In this document: one piece after another, positions 48,701 to 58,651 of the stretch
How the letters are laid out: the number at the start of each line of letters is the position of its first letter
How positions within the stretch are numbered: the stretch's first letter is position 1
Assembly: GCA_963969345.1 (NCBI GenBank)
Contig: OZ017766.1
Span: 3,348,001 to 3,412,000, forward strand
Direction of reading: 5' to 3'
DNA from: Turbatrix aceti
Lineage: Eukaryota > Nematoda > Chromadorea > Rhabditida > Panagrolaimidae
DNA: 64,000 nucleotides
Made by a program: the position numbers and the translations under genes
Notes under the pieces: model-generated
The model's input: only the letters and a program-made list of their open reading frames with translations
Databases searched by the model: none
What the model was told of the DNA's origin: nothing

Positions 48701-49999
48701 GCCGAACATGGACGCTCTGCGGCACCCCCGAGTACCTGGCGCCCGAGATCATTCTCTCGAAGGGCTACAACCGCGCCGTCGACTGGTGGGCCCTCGGCGT
48801 GCTGATCTACGAAATGGCAGCCGGCTATCCGCCCTTCTTCGCCGACCAACCCATCCAGATCTACGAAAAGATCGTCTCCGGCAAGGTCAAGTACCCCTCG
48901 CACTTCTCCAACGAACTCAAAGACCTCCTCAAGAATCTCCTCCAAGTCGATCTGACGAAGCGGTTTGGCAACCTGCGGAATGGCGTCGCCGACATCAAGG
49001 GCCATAAGTGGTTCGCGACTACCGACTGGATTGCCATCTACCAGCGAAGGGTATGTTTCTTTTTTCTCTGCACTGGATTGGATTTTGCGTTGTTTCGTGA
49101 CTTTTTGATTCGTTTTTTTTTGTTTTTAACTTTTTGTGACACATTTATTAACTTTCGGTGTCGTGACTTTCGATGGCGGTTTTTTTGGTGTGGTAACTAA
49201 TCTTTTGATTTTTTGTTTTTGATTTTTTTTGTGGCTCTAAAAATGGGTTGCCAGCTGGATAACTGTTTCGCTCACTTTTAAATCACCCATAATCCACTAC
49301 TTTTTAACTTTCGAACTGTAGCAACTTTTTTTCTGGATGCACTCTGGCCACGACAGCTTGCATACTTAGTTTGACTGTGCCTCATTGACAGATACAACCG
49401 CTGAGTTTCTCAAACAAGACGGAAACAACGACGCCACGCTTCTTTGAAGCGCTGTACCCCGTCATCAGTGGTCCGGCCGATACGCGGCACTTTGTCGAGC
49501 AGATTGACGACTCGGTCGACGAAATCAGTCGCTCAGCCATCGAGCTTTATCCCGATAAATTTGCCGAATTCTAAATAATAAGTCAGCGACAGATTCATCG
49601 CAGCTCGCTTGTGTCAATCACAATTTTTTGTACACTTGTTTTTTTGTTCATTGTGCCATTCACGTCATGCTTCACCACTAACTCCTTCTCCTGCCACGCA
49701 AACGATTACAGTATACTCATGTTGGTTTGGTTTTGCCTTGATTTTTTTTGTCCGTCGATGTCCGTTTTTTTCTGTTTGGCTTTCTGTCCTTCGTTGATCT
49801 GTTCTTTTTTTTCGTTTTCATCCTTTGGGCTTCCGATCTACCTGTTTCACCTGTACATACTTATATTTTTCAGGTCGAAGCGCCGTTCCTGCCGAAGTGC
49901 CGTGGTCCAGGTGACGCATCCAATTTTGACGACTACGAGGAAGAGCCCCTCAGAATCTCCGGTACCGAACGATGTGCACGCGAATTTGCCGAATTCTGA
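23527..49999 (+). CDS. kin-1: cAMP-dependent protein kinase catalytic subunit, multi-promoter gene
   Basis: PKA catalytic subunit, the Ser/Thr kinase released by cAMP from its regulatory subunit. Common exons: 43934-43995 (A-helix), 48120-48347, 48400-48609, 48667-49050 and 49874-49999. Landmarks: GTGSFG glycine loop, YYAMKIL lysine, YRDLKPEN catalytic loop, [16 protein letters not shown] with the activation-loop Thr, [11 protein letters not shown], and a C-tail with NFDDYEEE, the RISGTERC phosphosite and terminal FAEF. At least five alternative first exons end in phase 1 and fit the second exon; two more possible starts join the third exon directly. Predicted lengths are about 556, 397, 360, 360 and 351 residues. 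Nematode kin-1 is known for alternative N- and C-terminal exons. The gene spans 26 kb with introns up to several kb, unlike its compact neighbours. Confidence 0.97.
25632..25815 (+). CDS. kin-1: kin-1 first exon B with N-myristoylation signal
   Basis: Starts [19 protein letters not shown] and ends in phase 1 at GCCTCTG|GTTGGT, completing a Val codon with the second exon ([12 protein letters not shown]). The MGNSSSS start fits the myristoylation consensus and mirrors the mammalian MGNAAAAKK exon, so this isoform is probably the membrane-tending form. It encodes 61 residues, much longer than the mammalian 15, with a basic stretch [14 protein letters not shown]. Confidence 0.8.
27819..27891 (+). 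CDS. kin-1: kin-1 first exon C
   Basis: ATG at 27819 encodes [20 protein letters not shown] and a few more residues, then a phase-1 donor GGTG|GTAAGC. Joining to exon 43934 restores Val-Lys-Glu-Phe. Basic and glycine-rich, with no myristoylation glycine at position 2. It is exactly 73 nt, like exon D. Confidence 0.65.
27892..36662 (+). other. Large kin-1 intron/upstream region
   Basis: About 8.8 kb between first exons C and D. No supported gene on either strand. It contains the foldback element at 29940-30900, several AAAAATAG motifs and, at 36.0-36.66 kb, a C-rich pyrimidine-biased stretch that looks like the 5' leader of exon D. ORFs at 29528, 34819 and 35696 lack similarity, and the first two also lack an ATG. 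Confidence 0.5.
29940..30900. mobile_element. Foldback (long inverted repeat) element in a kin-1 intron
   Basis: Arms at about 29940-30337 and 30510-30900 are inverted copies of each other over nearly 400 bases at roughly 85-90% by eye, around a 172-base AT-rich loop. Shared landmarks are CCACTGCATGCGCC at the outer ends, GGCATGTCCCAAAGATTG, CCGCGAGTGGCTTAAAAC in the right arm with its complement in the left, and TTTCTAAGCTGG at the inner edge. No transposase is encoded. It is probably a non-autonomous element or an old inverted duplication. Transcribed inside kin-1 pre-mRNA it would fold into a long hairpin. Confidence 0.8.
36663..36735 (+). CDS. kin-1: kin-1 first exon D (MLKFLKK type)
   Basis: Encodes [20 protein letters not shown] and four more residues, ending phase 1 at AATT|GTACGC so that the joint codon is Phe before [11 protein letters not shown]. 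This resembles the best-known nematode KIN-1 N-terminus, as far as I recall it, and gives a 360-residue kinase. It lacks a myristoylation glycine. The preceding 600 bases are pyrimidine-rich and leader-like. Confidence 0.88.
36736..43787 (+). other. Large kin-1 intron/upstream region
   Basis: About 7 kb with no supported gene. Contains several AAAAATAG motifs (37622, 38229, 39698, 40583) and a C-rich leader-like stretch at 43.2-43.79 kb ahead of first exon E. That stretch is open in the frame of exon E for 228 codons but has no in-frame ATG, so it is best read as 5' leader. Confidence 0.5.
43788..43833 (+). CDS. kin-1: kin-1 first exon E ([10 protein letters not shown])
   Basis: The ATG sits in an ideal context (GCCGCCATGG) and encodes [15 protein letters not shown], then a phase-1 consensus donor T|GTAAGT. 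It lies only 100 bases before the second exon and gives a 351-residue kinase, the same length as the mammalian alpha subunit. Position 2 is Ala, so no myristoylation. Confidence 0.85.
43934..43995 (+). CDS. kin-1: kin-1 common second exon (A-helix)
   Basis: After TTTTTTCAG, 62 bases complete one codon and encode [20 protein letters not shown], equivalent to the mammalian A-helix exon that packs on the kinase core. It enters in phase 1 and leaves in phase 0, matching the mammalian exon structure. Confidence 0.95.
43996..48119 (+). other. kin-1 intron with possible internal promoters
   Basis: About 4.1 kb. At 47.45-48.0 kb there is a C-rich stretch like those before first exons D and E, followed by ATG at 48105 in frame with the kinase. 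At 45580 there is a five-codon mini-exon candidate. No other gene is supported on either strand. Confidence 0.45.
45580..45594 (+). CDS. Candidate kin-1 mini first exon (MSRRP)
   Basis: ATGAGTCGACGGCCG followed by the donor GTAAGA ends in phase 0, exactly what the third exon (48120, NTAVLDDF) requires. The product would lack the A-helix. A six-codon uORF (MAPPGK) starts just upstream near 45529. The exon is only 15 coding bases, so chance cannot be ruled out. Confidence 0.3.
48105..48347 (+). CDS. kin-1: kin-1 third exon, with possible read-through start
   Basis: The spliced exon is 48120-48347 ([20 protein letters not shown] and on, 76 codons). Immediately upstream, within the intron end, ATGTCTGAATTTCAG is in frame and would give [13 protein letters not shown] if a transcript began inside the intron. 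The exon carries the glycine-rich loop and the ATP-anchoring lysine. Confidence 0.93.
48400..49050 (+). CDS. kin-1: kin-1 catalytic exons four and five
   Basis: Exons 48400-48609 and 48667-49050, both phase 0. They encode the hinge ([18 protein letters not shown]), catalytic loop [18 protein letters not shown], the phosphorylated activation loop [10 protein letters not shown] and the C-lobe to WIAIYQRR. All catalytic residues expected in an active kinase are present. Confidence 0.97.
49393..49574 (+). CDS. kin-1: Probable alternative last exon of kin-1
   Basis: After CATTGACAG at 49392, an exon ends with [20 protein letters not shown] and then ...YPDKFAEF and TAA at 49572. It resembles the ordinary last exon ([14 protein letters not shown] ... 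REFAEF), so it looks like an old exon duplication. It keeps the hydrophobic FxxF end but replaces FDDYEEE, the segment that reaches the active site. One problem: by my count the acceptor at 49393 is one base out of phase with the FAEF frame. Either a different acceptor is used (GAG before 49407 fits), or I miscounted near 49440. Confidence 0.55.
49575..49873 (+). other. Short non-coding stretch before the ordinary last exon
   Basis: AT-rich and T-rich intron sequence between the two alternative 3' exons. Nothing else seen. Confidence 0.5.
49874..49999 (+). CDS. kin-1: Ordinary last exon of kin-1
   Basis: Follows TTTTTCAG in phase 0 and encodes [20 protein letters not shown], then [21 protein letters not shown]. 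It matches the mammalian C-tail: active-site tether (NFDDYEEE), turn-motif serine (RIS) and the FxxF hydrophobic motif. Confidence 0.96.
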   Translation, partial: VEAPFLPKCRGPGDASNFDDYEEEPLRISGTERCAREFAEF

Positions 50000-51941
50000 G
50001 GTGGTCGTCGTGTTTGTTACAAACGGAAAAAAACACACAAGCAGTGTAACTCACACTCGCCGGGTCGACACGTTCAATTGTCTCTCTCTCTCTCTGTTTC
50101 TTCTCTCTCGGTAGTCCTCATCTTCATCCTGTTTCTGTCTCACTCTCAAAGAAAACGAAAGCACACGAGATGCCCAGATAGCTACTAAACGGAGCCCCGC
50201 CGGCTCCGGCCCCACCCCGCCTCCTTCTTTTTCGTTTCCTTTGTTAGCCAATTCTGACCCACAGACGACAAACAGACACACTTTATTCGCACCATCGCCA
50301 CCACTTCCACCTTCTAAGTATGTTGTAATTTTATTCATTCACATTTGAGTACTTTTACAGTAGTAGATTCCTTTGTATACGATTTTTGCGTAAAATAAGT
50401 CGATCATGAAATTGAATTTTTTTCCGTATAAGCTTTTCTCTAACCGCATCACGCTGATGATCATGCACAAACACACACCACAGACACACAAGCAGACACA
50501 AAAAATAACTGTAGTACTTGTATACATAATTTTCGGTATCTTTTCTAACCTTTGACAGATCACACTTGTGGGTACAAATTTTTGTATAATTTGTATTTTT
50601 TTCATTCGGCAGACTCATCACCAACTAACTTTTTTTGAGGGAGGGTAAATAAATATTATTTTGTGCGGTGTTTCCATAACTCGAAGCAACTTTCGTGGCA
50701 AGACCGGTCGTTGACTGGTCTCGACACGAAAGTCTTCCGGACCACCCGCCAGCAAAAACGGAAACCTTTGTACACGCTCAAAGCTTGAAATTGCGTTGAT
50801 ATCTTCATACTACACGTTCGACGGTCTCGCCTATCACCCATGCCTCCTCACCCATCCCTCTGACTCCCTTTTTGTCGAGTCTTATTTCTCCCTGCTTGTA
50901 AAGTATTTATAACTATAGTGAATTGAGATTTTATCTTTCCAATTTGTGTTAATGTTAGCCAAGTAGTCCGTAAATGTACTAACATAAAAAACAGTCATTC
51001 AATCTATCCGGTGCCCCTTTCCTTGCCCTTCGTTTGTCTCCTCTTCCTTCTTGTGTTCACGAGAGCAGCAAGCAAATCGGTGTTTGTTTCATAACGTAAA
51101 ACCTGACGCATCACCCTAAGCTTTCAGCATATTTGTTTAGAAAATTATATTTTGTCAGAATCTTCATCGTTTTTTTCACCTTTTGATGTACTTTTTTTTC
51201 GTTCGTTTGATTTGTATGATTCGATGTGTTGTAATCGGAAGTTTTAATTATAAATTCGACGCATGTGTAAGTAACATTGAGTTCACATGTGAAAAGGATG
51301 GTCGGAACCTGATTTGAGGAAATTACAAAAATAGTAAATATCTACTGTGATTTGGATGAGCTGGATTAGATAAATCGGATTCACCTTCATTTCACTTTTG
51401 GATTAACAGGCATAATGATGTCACATACAGTCCATACCGAGTACACGCAGGCTACAATTTTTGTATGATAAAAGCGGGGGCTGATGAAAATGACTACTCG
51501 ATCAAGCCATAAAGGATCAATTAATCGCCGAAATTTTTTCCGTTGTTTGTTGATCAGCATAAAGAAATACGAGATTCGTATTTCTATACAGCCACTATCA
51601 AAGCATTTGCACCCACGTCTGGAGGAACTAAAAATTACTAAAATCAGTTTTTTGTCAATTACTATACAAACGACTGCCAGTAGATTGTCTCCCCAAGTTC
51701 ACCAAAAAGTTATCCAATGTCTGGTATAGCACTGTCGATGCACTATAGATCGCAATGATCGCATATCAGCCATCAAAGACCCAAAACATAACTTGCAGCA
51801 TCCGGTGATGCTTCGAGGACCCCCAAAAGAGCCATAAAATTAACAGCGACAAGAAAAGTGCGACTTACTCAGGTAATCATCGTGTGATAACTTCTTACAG
51901 CTCTTTTTTTACATCCACAGCGTGTACTTTTAAGGAACAGT
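50000..51941. other. kin-1 3' UTR and intergenic region
   Basis: Includes a CT microsatellite at about 50081-50095, the poly(A) signal at 50648-50653 and no supported gene. The ORF at 51484-51729 has an ATG but AT-rich random-looking content. The 3' end of the minus-strand UGT faces this region. Confidence 0.5.
50648..50653 (+). terminator. AATAAA poly(A) signal, probably kin-1
   Basis: AATAAA about 650 bases after the ordinary kin-1 stop. It is the first canonical signal I noticed downstream, so it implies a 3' UTR of roughly 650 bases. Variant signals closer in cannot be excluded. Confidence 0.4.
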
Positions 51942-53639
51942 TTATTCATTTTTGATTTTAATGTGATCCACAATCATGCGTTTTACGATGCACGCGAGTC
52001 TGACGGCCACCCAAATTGCCGTTATTGCGACTACGATAATCAAGAGCAGAATGTCGATGCAGTAGTACACAAAGAGATCGAGTCTAGCACCGGTGGGAGT
52101 GAGTTCGTGCAGAGGGCCGTGCTCGAGAACAAAGTTAGTCCATCGCAAGAAAGTCTCATCCGGCGGGTTCGGCTTGTTCTGAATGAGATCCGAGAGACGA
52201 ATGGCTGCCTGCTTGTATATGGGGTTGTGCAGGAGCTCGGACACCGAGCTGACCAGGGAATGCTCGGAGATGTTGTTCTTCTGGATGATGATGCCGCTGC
52301 CTCGGTGCTCGATCATCTTTGCGTTGCGCAGTTGGTCGAACTGGATCGGAATGACGAGCAGCGGTACGCCCTGGGCAGAAGCCTCGTAGAGTGTGTTGAA
52401 GCCGCCGTGCGAGATGAAAAGTTTCATCCTGGGATGCCCCAGCAGGTCGCTCTGGGGTATCCAGGTCAGCACATCCACATTCGACTTCCCCTTAGCAGCT
52501 TCACGAAAATCTGCATCCTGAGCGTCGGCTTGGATGACAAAGTGATAGTCGGGGAAGGCCGCGGTCATACGGATGATCGTCTGCTTGGTCTCCATGCTGA
52601 ACCTCGTCGACGGTAACACGGTGCCGAAGGATAAGCCGATAAAGCCTTTCTTGCCTTTGGCTACGATAGCCTCGACTTTAGCGTCGAACGGCTGCGGTGA
52701 GGAGATGCCGGCTCCTGCAATGTAGATGACCTTGTGCAGGATCGGACGGGCGTAATCCAGAAACTCCTCGTCATTGACAAAGAGCAGAGAAGCGTCACTC
52801 ATGATTGTATCCATGCTAGGGAAGTTTGGATCAATATTTTCTCGGAAGACGCTATTCATCTGCAAAAAAACTGATAAGCAAGCAGCCAATGAGCAAAATC
52901 CTGTTTACATTCCACAATAAATATTTGTGAACGTAAGTCGCCTTCATCCATCCAAGGAAATTGGCAAACCGTTCGGAAAAAGTCAAGTCCGACCCCAGGT
53001 AGTCGCCTTCCACTGTGGGCAGGAACGATGGAGGTGATGGGATTCCAAGTGCGTAAGTGTTGACCTCGTGAAGAGGGCCGGTGACAGTCCAGATGTGGAG
53101 CGGGATCTCGAGATAACGAGTCAGACCTGCATCGCAGTAATCCAGACCGTTGGTGAACACAAGATCGAAATTCTGAGCCTTCAGATCATCAAGAAATTCC
53201 CTATGCTTGACGATATCACGGCAAAAGTTGACAAAACCTTTCGCAAAATTGAGCCGTCGACGCAGACTGTAAAAGTTGGGATCCAGCAGATCCTGGTCGT
53301 CAAACTCCTTTGCAAAGTCATCTGAGACGTCGCGCATGCGGACAATATTGGCCAGCTTTGATCCATCGGACAGACTGAATGGGTTCATTTCTGGGATGAA
53401 GTAAGTCTGCAAAGCGGAGAGCATTCATCATGCAGTGCCGTTCCATTCCACGTTCCACCTACCACATTGTGCCCGTCCTTGACCAGCAAGTCGGCGAGTC
53501 TGCCAAACTGAATGAGCAGGCTGTTGGAGAGCGATGGCGAAATGAAGAGTATCTTCTTGCCATCGGTCAATCCAATCGGATTCCACAGAGCCAGGAGCAC
53601 ACAAAAGACCACGGTCGATTTCGTGATGCAACCCATCAT
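51942..53639 (-). CDS. UDP-glucuronosyltransferase, complete, 530 aa
   Basis: Three exons, 53639-53463, 53406-52909 and 52859-51942, all phase 0. The protein has a signal peptide (residues 1-26), GKKILFISPSLSNS at the mature start, and the C-terminal UDP-sugar signature: WIPQSDLLGHPRMKLFISHG, then GFNTLYEASAQGVPLLVIP and QLRNAKMIEHRGSG. A transmembrane segment near residue 500 (YYCIDILLLIIVVAITAIWV) is followed by a short basic tail ending KIKNE, consistent with ER retention. The region that would hold the catalytic His of the acceptor-binding half was not verified. The AATAAA signal overlaps the stop codon (GAATAAAC). The exon layout resembles the left-edge UGT, so both come from one family expansion. 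Confidence 0.95.
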
Positions 53640-54164
53640 TGTCTAATGGGGAACTGCATGATTGACTGCCCCCACAGTTCTTATAGGGGTACTCTGGTGA
53701 AGGTGGTACGCCTCATTCGTTTTCTTCCCCGCCCGGTATCAGAGAGAGCGGAAACGTCGACTGATAGCTGTCTGAAGAGACCTGGCTGTGCCAAGGTGGT
53801 CTGTCGAACTGGCTTTTTTTGACAATTAAATTTTCATATTCTGATAAGGATTGTGCTAGTAGGCATCAATCATTATCTTATTCCTCACTGAGTACAGGGA
53901 TCAATTTCACGTAATTAGGCCAATATACTTTCAACTATAATTGGTCTCAAAAAACTGGTTTAGAAAGTATCTCTAAAAATACTCAATCAAGGTAGTCGTT
54001 TTGCCCATCAAACTAAATTTGTAACAAAAAAAATCAGAAAAATATTGATTTATGAAAGTCGGAGTGCACAGAGTACCGCCTATCGTATCGGCTGGACAAT
54101 AAATGAAGCCGAAAAGATCACGTGTGCATGCACGTGTCCCCCAGGTATGTAACAGGAACCTATT
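53640..54164. other. Intergenic, UGT promoter side
   Basis: 5' flank of the minus-strand UGT and AT-rich sequence up to the foldback element. No gene seen. Confidence 0.45.
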
Positions 54165-55705
54165 ATATAACACGCGGACAATAAAAATTTTTTCTGTCAT
54201 CTTTTTTTTTGGCTTTATTTTCAATTAATATTTTCTGAAGAAGCTTAATGATTCCAAAACGCATTTTTATTGAAAAATTTAGAAATACCTTTACAGAACT
54301 TCTGTATTGAGTAATTTTGATAAACATGCTTCTTCATACGATGGCATGAAGTAAATTGACGTAAAATATAATTGTGATTTGGTTTTAAATGTATTTTGTG
54401 TATGTTATAAATTATTAAAATAATATATTTATTTAACAATTTAGAACTTTATTTTTGCCCTCTTTTAGTTTCATAAGTAAATCTTATTATAATATTTATT
54501 CATTAACACCAACAAAATCACATCTGTAGATATCGCTGCACAATGAACTGAGGGAAGCTACGTCGCTGGTGCGCGACAAAGTCGATGGAGAAGAATAGGG
54601 AGAGAAGCTATGTCGCTGCAGCGTGGCAGAGTCGCTGGGATGAAAAGAGATGAACGCGACACAACGTCGCTTCAGCGTGGTAGCGTCGGCTGAAAGTTAT
54701 AGGGAGCGACGCAACGTCGCTTCGCTGCGGCGTGGCAGCGTCCGTTGTAAGGAAGAATGAGAGACGCAACGTCGCTGCAGCGCGGCAGCTTCAGCTGAAA
54801 GTTATAAGGAGCGACGCAACGTCGCTGCGGCGTGGCAGCGTTCGCGGCATGAAATAATAAAAATTGAAGTACGAACCACACTGAAAACAAACCGCCGCCA
54901 ACCTAAAACAATCAAAACGAAGTGTTTGAAACCGTTTTTGTGAATTTTTTTCTGTCAAATATTTTGCATGCGAAACTGAGTCAATTTCTCAAGATTTGTT
55001 TTCATTTTCAGTTAATCTGAAATCTATGGCGGCTTGTTTTTGGTGTGGTTCGTACTTCAATTTTTATTCTTTCATGCCGCGAACGCTGCCACGCCGCAGC
55101 GACGTTGCGTCGCTCCTTATAACTTTCAGCTGAAGCTGCCGCGCTGCAGCGACGTTCCGTCTCTCATTCTTCCTTACAACGGACGCTGCCACGCCGCAGC
55201 GACGTTGCGTCGCTCCTATAACTTTCAGCCGACGCTACCACGCTTCAGCGAGATGGCGTCTCTCATTCTTCCTTACAACGGACGCTGCCGCGCTGCAGCG
55301 ACGTTGCGCCTCTCCTTATAACTTACGGCAGACGCTGCCACGCTGCATCGAGGTGGCGTCTTTCTACGGCTATGAAAAACAATAAAATGCAAAATAAAGT
55401 TCTGCTTAAGTGTAAAACACCAACAACATTTGATTCAAAATGTAGTACATATGGGACACCATAAATTCTTAAACATTTTATTTATATAAACTAAAATATT
55501 TGCAAAAATTTTGCTGCACATTATCTTTCAGATCATGGTTTCAAAAAATACACTAAAACAATGATGTGACTTCTGAAAGTTCTTTCATGACGCTTTTTTG
55601 ATAAAAAATCTGGAAAACAAAAAAGTGTCAATTCACAAAAATGTATTGAAAAAAGGGTTCAAAAAAGGGGTGTTCAAAATAATTTTTATTGTCCGCGTGT
55701 TATAT
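54165..55705. mobile_element. Foldback DNA element with 25-bp terminal inverted repeats and internal tandem repeats
   Basis: The ends 54165-54189 and 55681-55705 are perfect 25-bp inverted repeats (starting ATATAACACGCGGACAATAA), flanked by TA/TATA, which suggests a TA target. Inside, two inverted GC-rich arrays (about 54540-54902 and 55026-55375) are built of roughly 50-base units alternating GCGACGTTGCGTCGCTCC... and GCGACG...CTCATTCTTCC types. A 123-base centre separates them. The AT-rich outer parts do not match each other. No transposase is present, so it is non-autonomous. The ORFs through the arrays (72 and 95 aa) are products of the repeat. Confidence 0.82.
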
Positions 55706-56058
55706 TTAATATGCGAACTAATCAGTCTGTACAAAACATTGGCAATGATAAAAAAAAGTTCTACAACATTGAAAAAACAAAAACAAATATTCAAATGATT
55801 CGCGTACAACTGTCGCGGTATCGTTTCTCGAAAATGGTTTCGCATAAACAGTTGAACTTCGCCGCGTACGCCAGTCGCGTCGAGACGTCAAAAAATGCGT
55901 TAAACATAAAAATGACATATCATGATCATAAAATCGCCTTGGCGTCTTCTGGAAAATTCCTATTGCCCAGGTTCTGCCACTTGATCAGTCGAACGCGTTG
56001 CCTCGATCGATATTTTTGCGGACAACCACTTTCAACCCGAATTCCAGCAGTCTGCGCG
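55706..56058 (+). other. Upstream region of the MTRR gene
   Basis: Open in the MTRR frame from 55711 and containing in-frame ATGs (for example 55834). A TTCCAG acceptor ends at 56047, twelve bases before the chosen ATG. The extension is basic and hydroxylated (for example LPRFCHLISRTRCLDR) and could be a mitochondrial leader, but the acceptor favours treating it as intron or promoter. Confidence 0.35.
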
Positions 56059-58599
56059 ATGCCGGAGGAGACAAAGACGCACGACCTCATCGTGCTCTAT
56101 GGCAGTCAAACCGGACAGGCAGAAGCCATCGCCGAGGAAATTTACGGAGAAATCAATCAACGATTCCAGGTCGATGCCGAGCTGTTTGCCATGAAGGAGT
56201 TCAGCAAAGTTCGTTTTGGTTCAGGGCCCGTGAAAAAATGACGTTTTCAGTTCTCCCTGGCAGACGAGAAACTAGTCATCGTCGTCGTCAGCTCAACGGG
56301 GGACGGTGATCCTCCCGAGACGGCTCATAAGTTCTACAGACAGATTTCTAAGAAAGATTTACCTGCTGACTACCTAAAAAATCTGGAATTTGCGCTTTTA
56401 GGTACGGATTTACTTTAATTTTGTAATAAATCGTATAAAAAACACTTTTCATGTACATATAATTTTTTTTATGCAAAAATAACTCAGAAACGAACTTTTT
56501 TAGGCCTAGGTGATTCGAACTACTCAACGTTCCAAGGCGCTCCCACCCGACTGGAAAAGCAGCTTCTGGCGCTCGGAGCCCAGCGAGTTCTTGTCACGGG
56601 CGCAGCCGACGATCAAGTGGGGTAAAAACCAAAACTAGCTGTCCAAAAGCCGAAACAGCCTAAATACAATTTTTAGACTCGAACTCATCGTCGAGCCATG
56701 GTGCGAGAAGCTTTATGACTTTTTGGCAAAACGTTTCAAGTGTACGCAGGGCAACGAAATTTTATTACCGGTCCCTGCACCTCCAGCCCATGATTCACCT
56801 CCTGAATTGGCGAATATGGAGCCAGAACAGCCTGCTCCGACCGCCTCCGGTGATGCAGAGGACCTGGTGCCGCATCTAGGTATCAAAGCCGTGCCGTTTC
56901 CTGCTGAAGGCGTGTCTCTGGTTCGCGGTGAGTTTTCGTGAGGGTTTTATAAAACTACGCAAATGGATTCATTTGCAGATAAATTTTGTAGAAAACAAAC
57001 AACAATGCTAGAAAAATCTGATTTTATACCGTTTTTTTCGTTTCAGGAAACGATACCCTACGCAACGAACCGAATCTCCGTGTTCCCGTTCTCGCCCAAG
57101 CCTTTGTTGCCTCCGGTGTCTCTCACGTCAAATTTGTACTGCCTTTGGTTTTTGCCAGGACTGTCAGTAATCCTTGTTTTCAGGATGAATCGACGATCCA
57201 ATGGCAAAACGGCGATCCGTTCCCCGGTCAGCACTCGAAACTCATAGAAGCCCGGGTCGTCGGGATCTCGGAGATCTCGCTCCAAAACGAAGTCCCCAAG
57301 CCGAAACGACAAATTGACGTCCTTCTTCCGGGGGATTCGTCGCTGCTGTCTTCGCTAGACGCCGGGGATTCGCTCTATTTTGTGTTTCCGAATCCCGAAA
57401 ACGAAGTGTCATTTATCCTTTCGAGACTTGGCCTTTCCGCGATCGCAGACAACGTTCTTAGCCTTCAAATTGACGGCTCGACCCAGAAGCGAGATGCCAA
57501 GCTGCCGGCCTACGTCCCCACCTCGGCTTCGCTGAGACACGTGCTGACGTGGTGCCTCGACATCCGACGCTCCCCGAGCAGGCCGTTGTTGCGGGTGCTG
57601 GCGGAGCACGCCAAGGATCCCGGCGAGCAGCGACGGCTGCAGGAGCTCTGCTCGGCCCAGGGAGTCCAGGAATTCACGGCTTACGTCCGTCAGGCTGCCA
57701 TCAGCCTCGTCGACTTCCTCATCGCTTTTCCGAGCGTTCAACCTCCCATCGACCGACTTATTGGTATTATGATTTTCACTTTTCCGTCCCAATTCAGCTC
57801 TTTTTTTTCAGAACTCCTGCCCCGCCTGCTTCCACGACCCTACACACTGGCGAGCGATGTTCGACGATCCCGGAACCGGCTGCGCTTTGTCTACTCTCTT
57901 CAGAACTTCACCGCGGGCAACGGCATACAGTACGACCACTTCGGTGTCTGTTCCGCGTGGCTAAAGCATCTGCAGCTGGGCACCACGGTGCGTATCATCC
58001 ACAAAGAGCCCTCCAAATTCCGACTCCCGCCCATTTCGAAGCCCGATCTGGATATTGCCGCGATCCCGCTCATCCTCATCGGCCCCGGCACCGGCGTGGC
58101 GCCCTTCGTTGCGTTCTACGAGAAAATCCTGGCCATCAAGATCGAGAAAGGAGGCGAGTTGCCACCCGGAGTCAGAAGATACCTGTTCTACGGTTCTGTC
58201 GATCTTGACCGAGAGTTTATTCTAAGGTGAGTGCGGTTTTCGATTTTTTTGGACGTCCTGACCGGCTTTAGGGAGGAGATTGAGTCCCTCAACCGCGAAG
58301 GCGTCATCACGGACCTCGTGCTGTGCGAATCCCGTCCGGAGCAACCCCGACCGACGCCCTACCCTCGGTACGTGCAGGAGGCGATCAAGGCCCGCGCGTC
58401 CGAAATAGTCAATCTGATGCTCGACAACGAGAACACGCTGGTCTACGCGTGCGGCGACGCGAGTGGCATGTCCAAGGACCTGTGGCAGTGCTTTTCTGAG
58501 CTCGTTCAAGCGGAGCGGGGCGTCAGCCAGCCCGAGGCTCTGGCCATCCTCAAGAGACTCAAAGACACCGAACGGTACATCGAGGACGTCTGGGCCTGA
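56059..58599 (+). CDS. mtrr-1: Methionine synthase reductase
   Basis: A diflavin reductase that passes electrons from NADPH through FAD and FMN to reactivate cobalamin-dependent methionine synthase. Eight exons in phase: 56059-56208, 56251-56401, 56504-56621, 56677-56927, 57047-57135, 57184-57763, 57812-58226 and 58272-58599, 693 residues (human 698). FMN domain: VLYGSQTGQAEAIAEE, VSSTGDGDPPE, GLGDSNYSTF, VGLELIVEPW. Linker about 215-300. FAD: LPRPYTLAS. NADPH: GPGTGVAPF and YACGDASGMSKDL. The C-terminal aromatic Trp next to the end (EDVWA) is as in the family. The intron after 57135 was chosen to avoid a 21-bp intron. The stop lies 52 bases from that of PYROXD1 on the other strand. Confidence 0.93.
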
Positions 58600-58651
58600 A
58601 TCCACAGATTTTGTTGGTTGTTTGTTTGTTTATTGCATTCTGTGATACATA

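Noticed and set aside
54672..55321. Similar 72- and 95-codon ORFs with a signal-peptide-like start
   Set aside because: They are mirror translations of the two arms of the foldback element, so the likeness comes from the repeat rather than from a gene pair.
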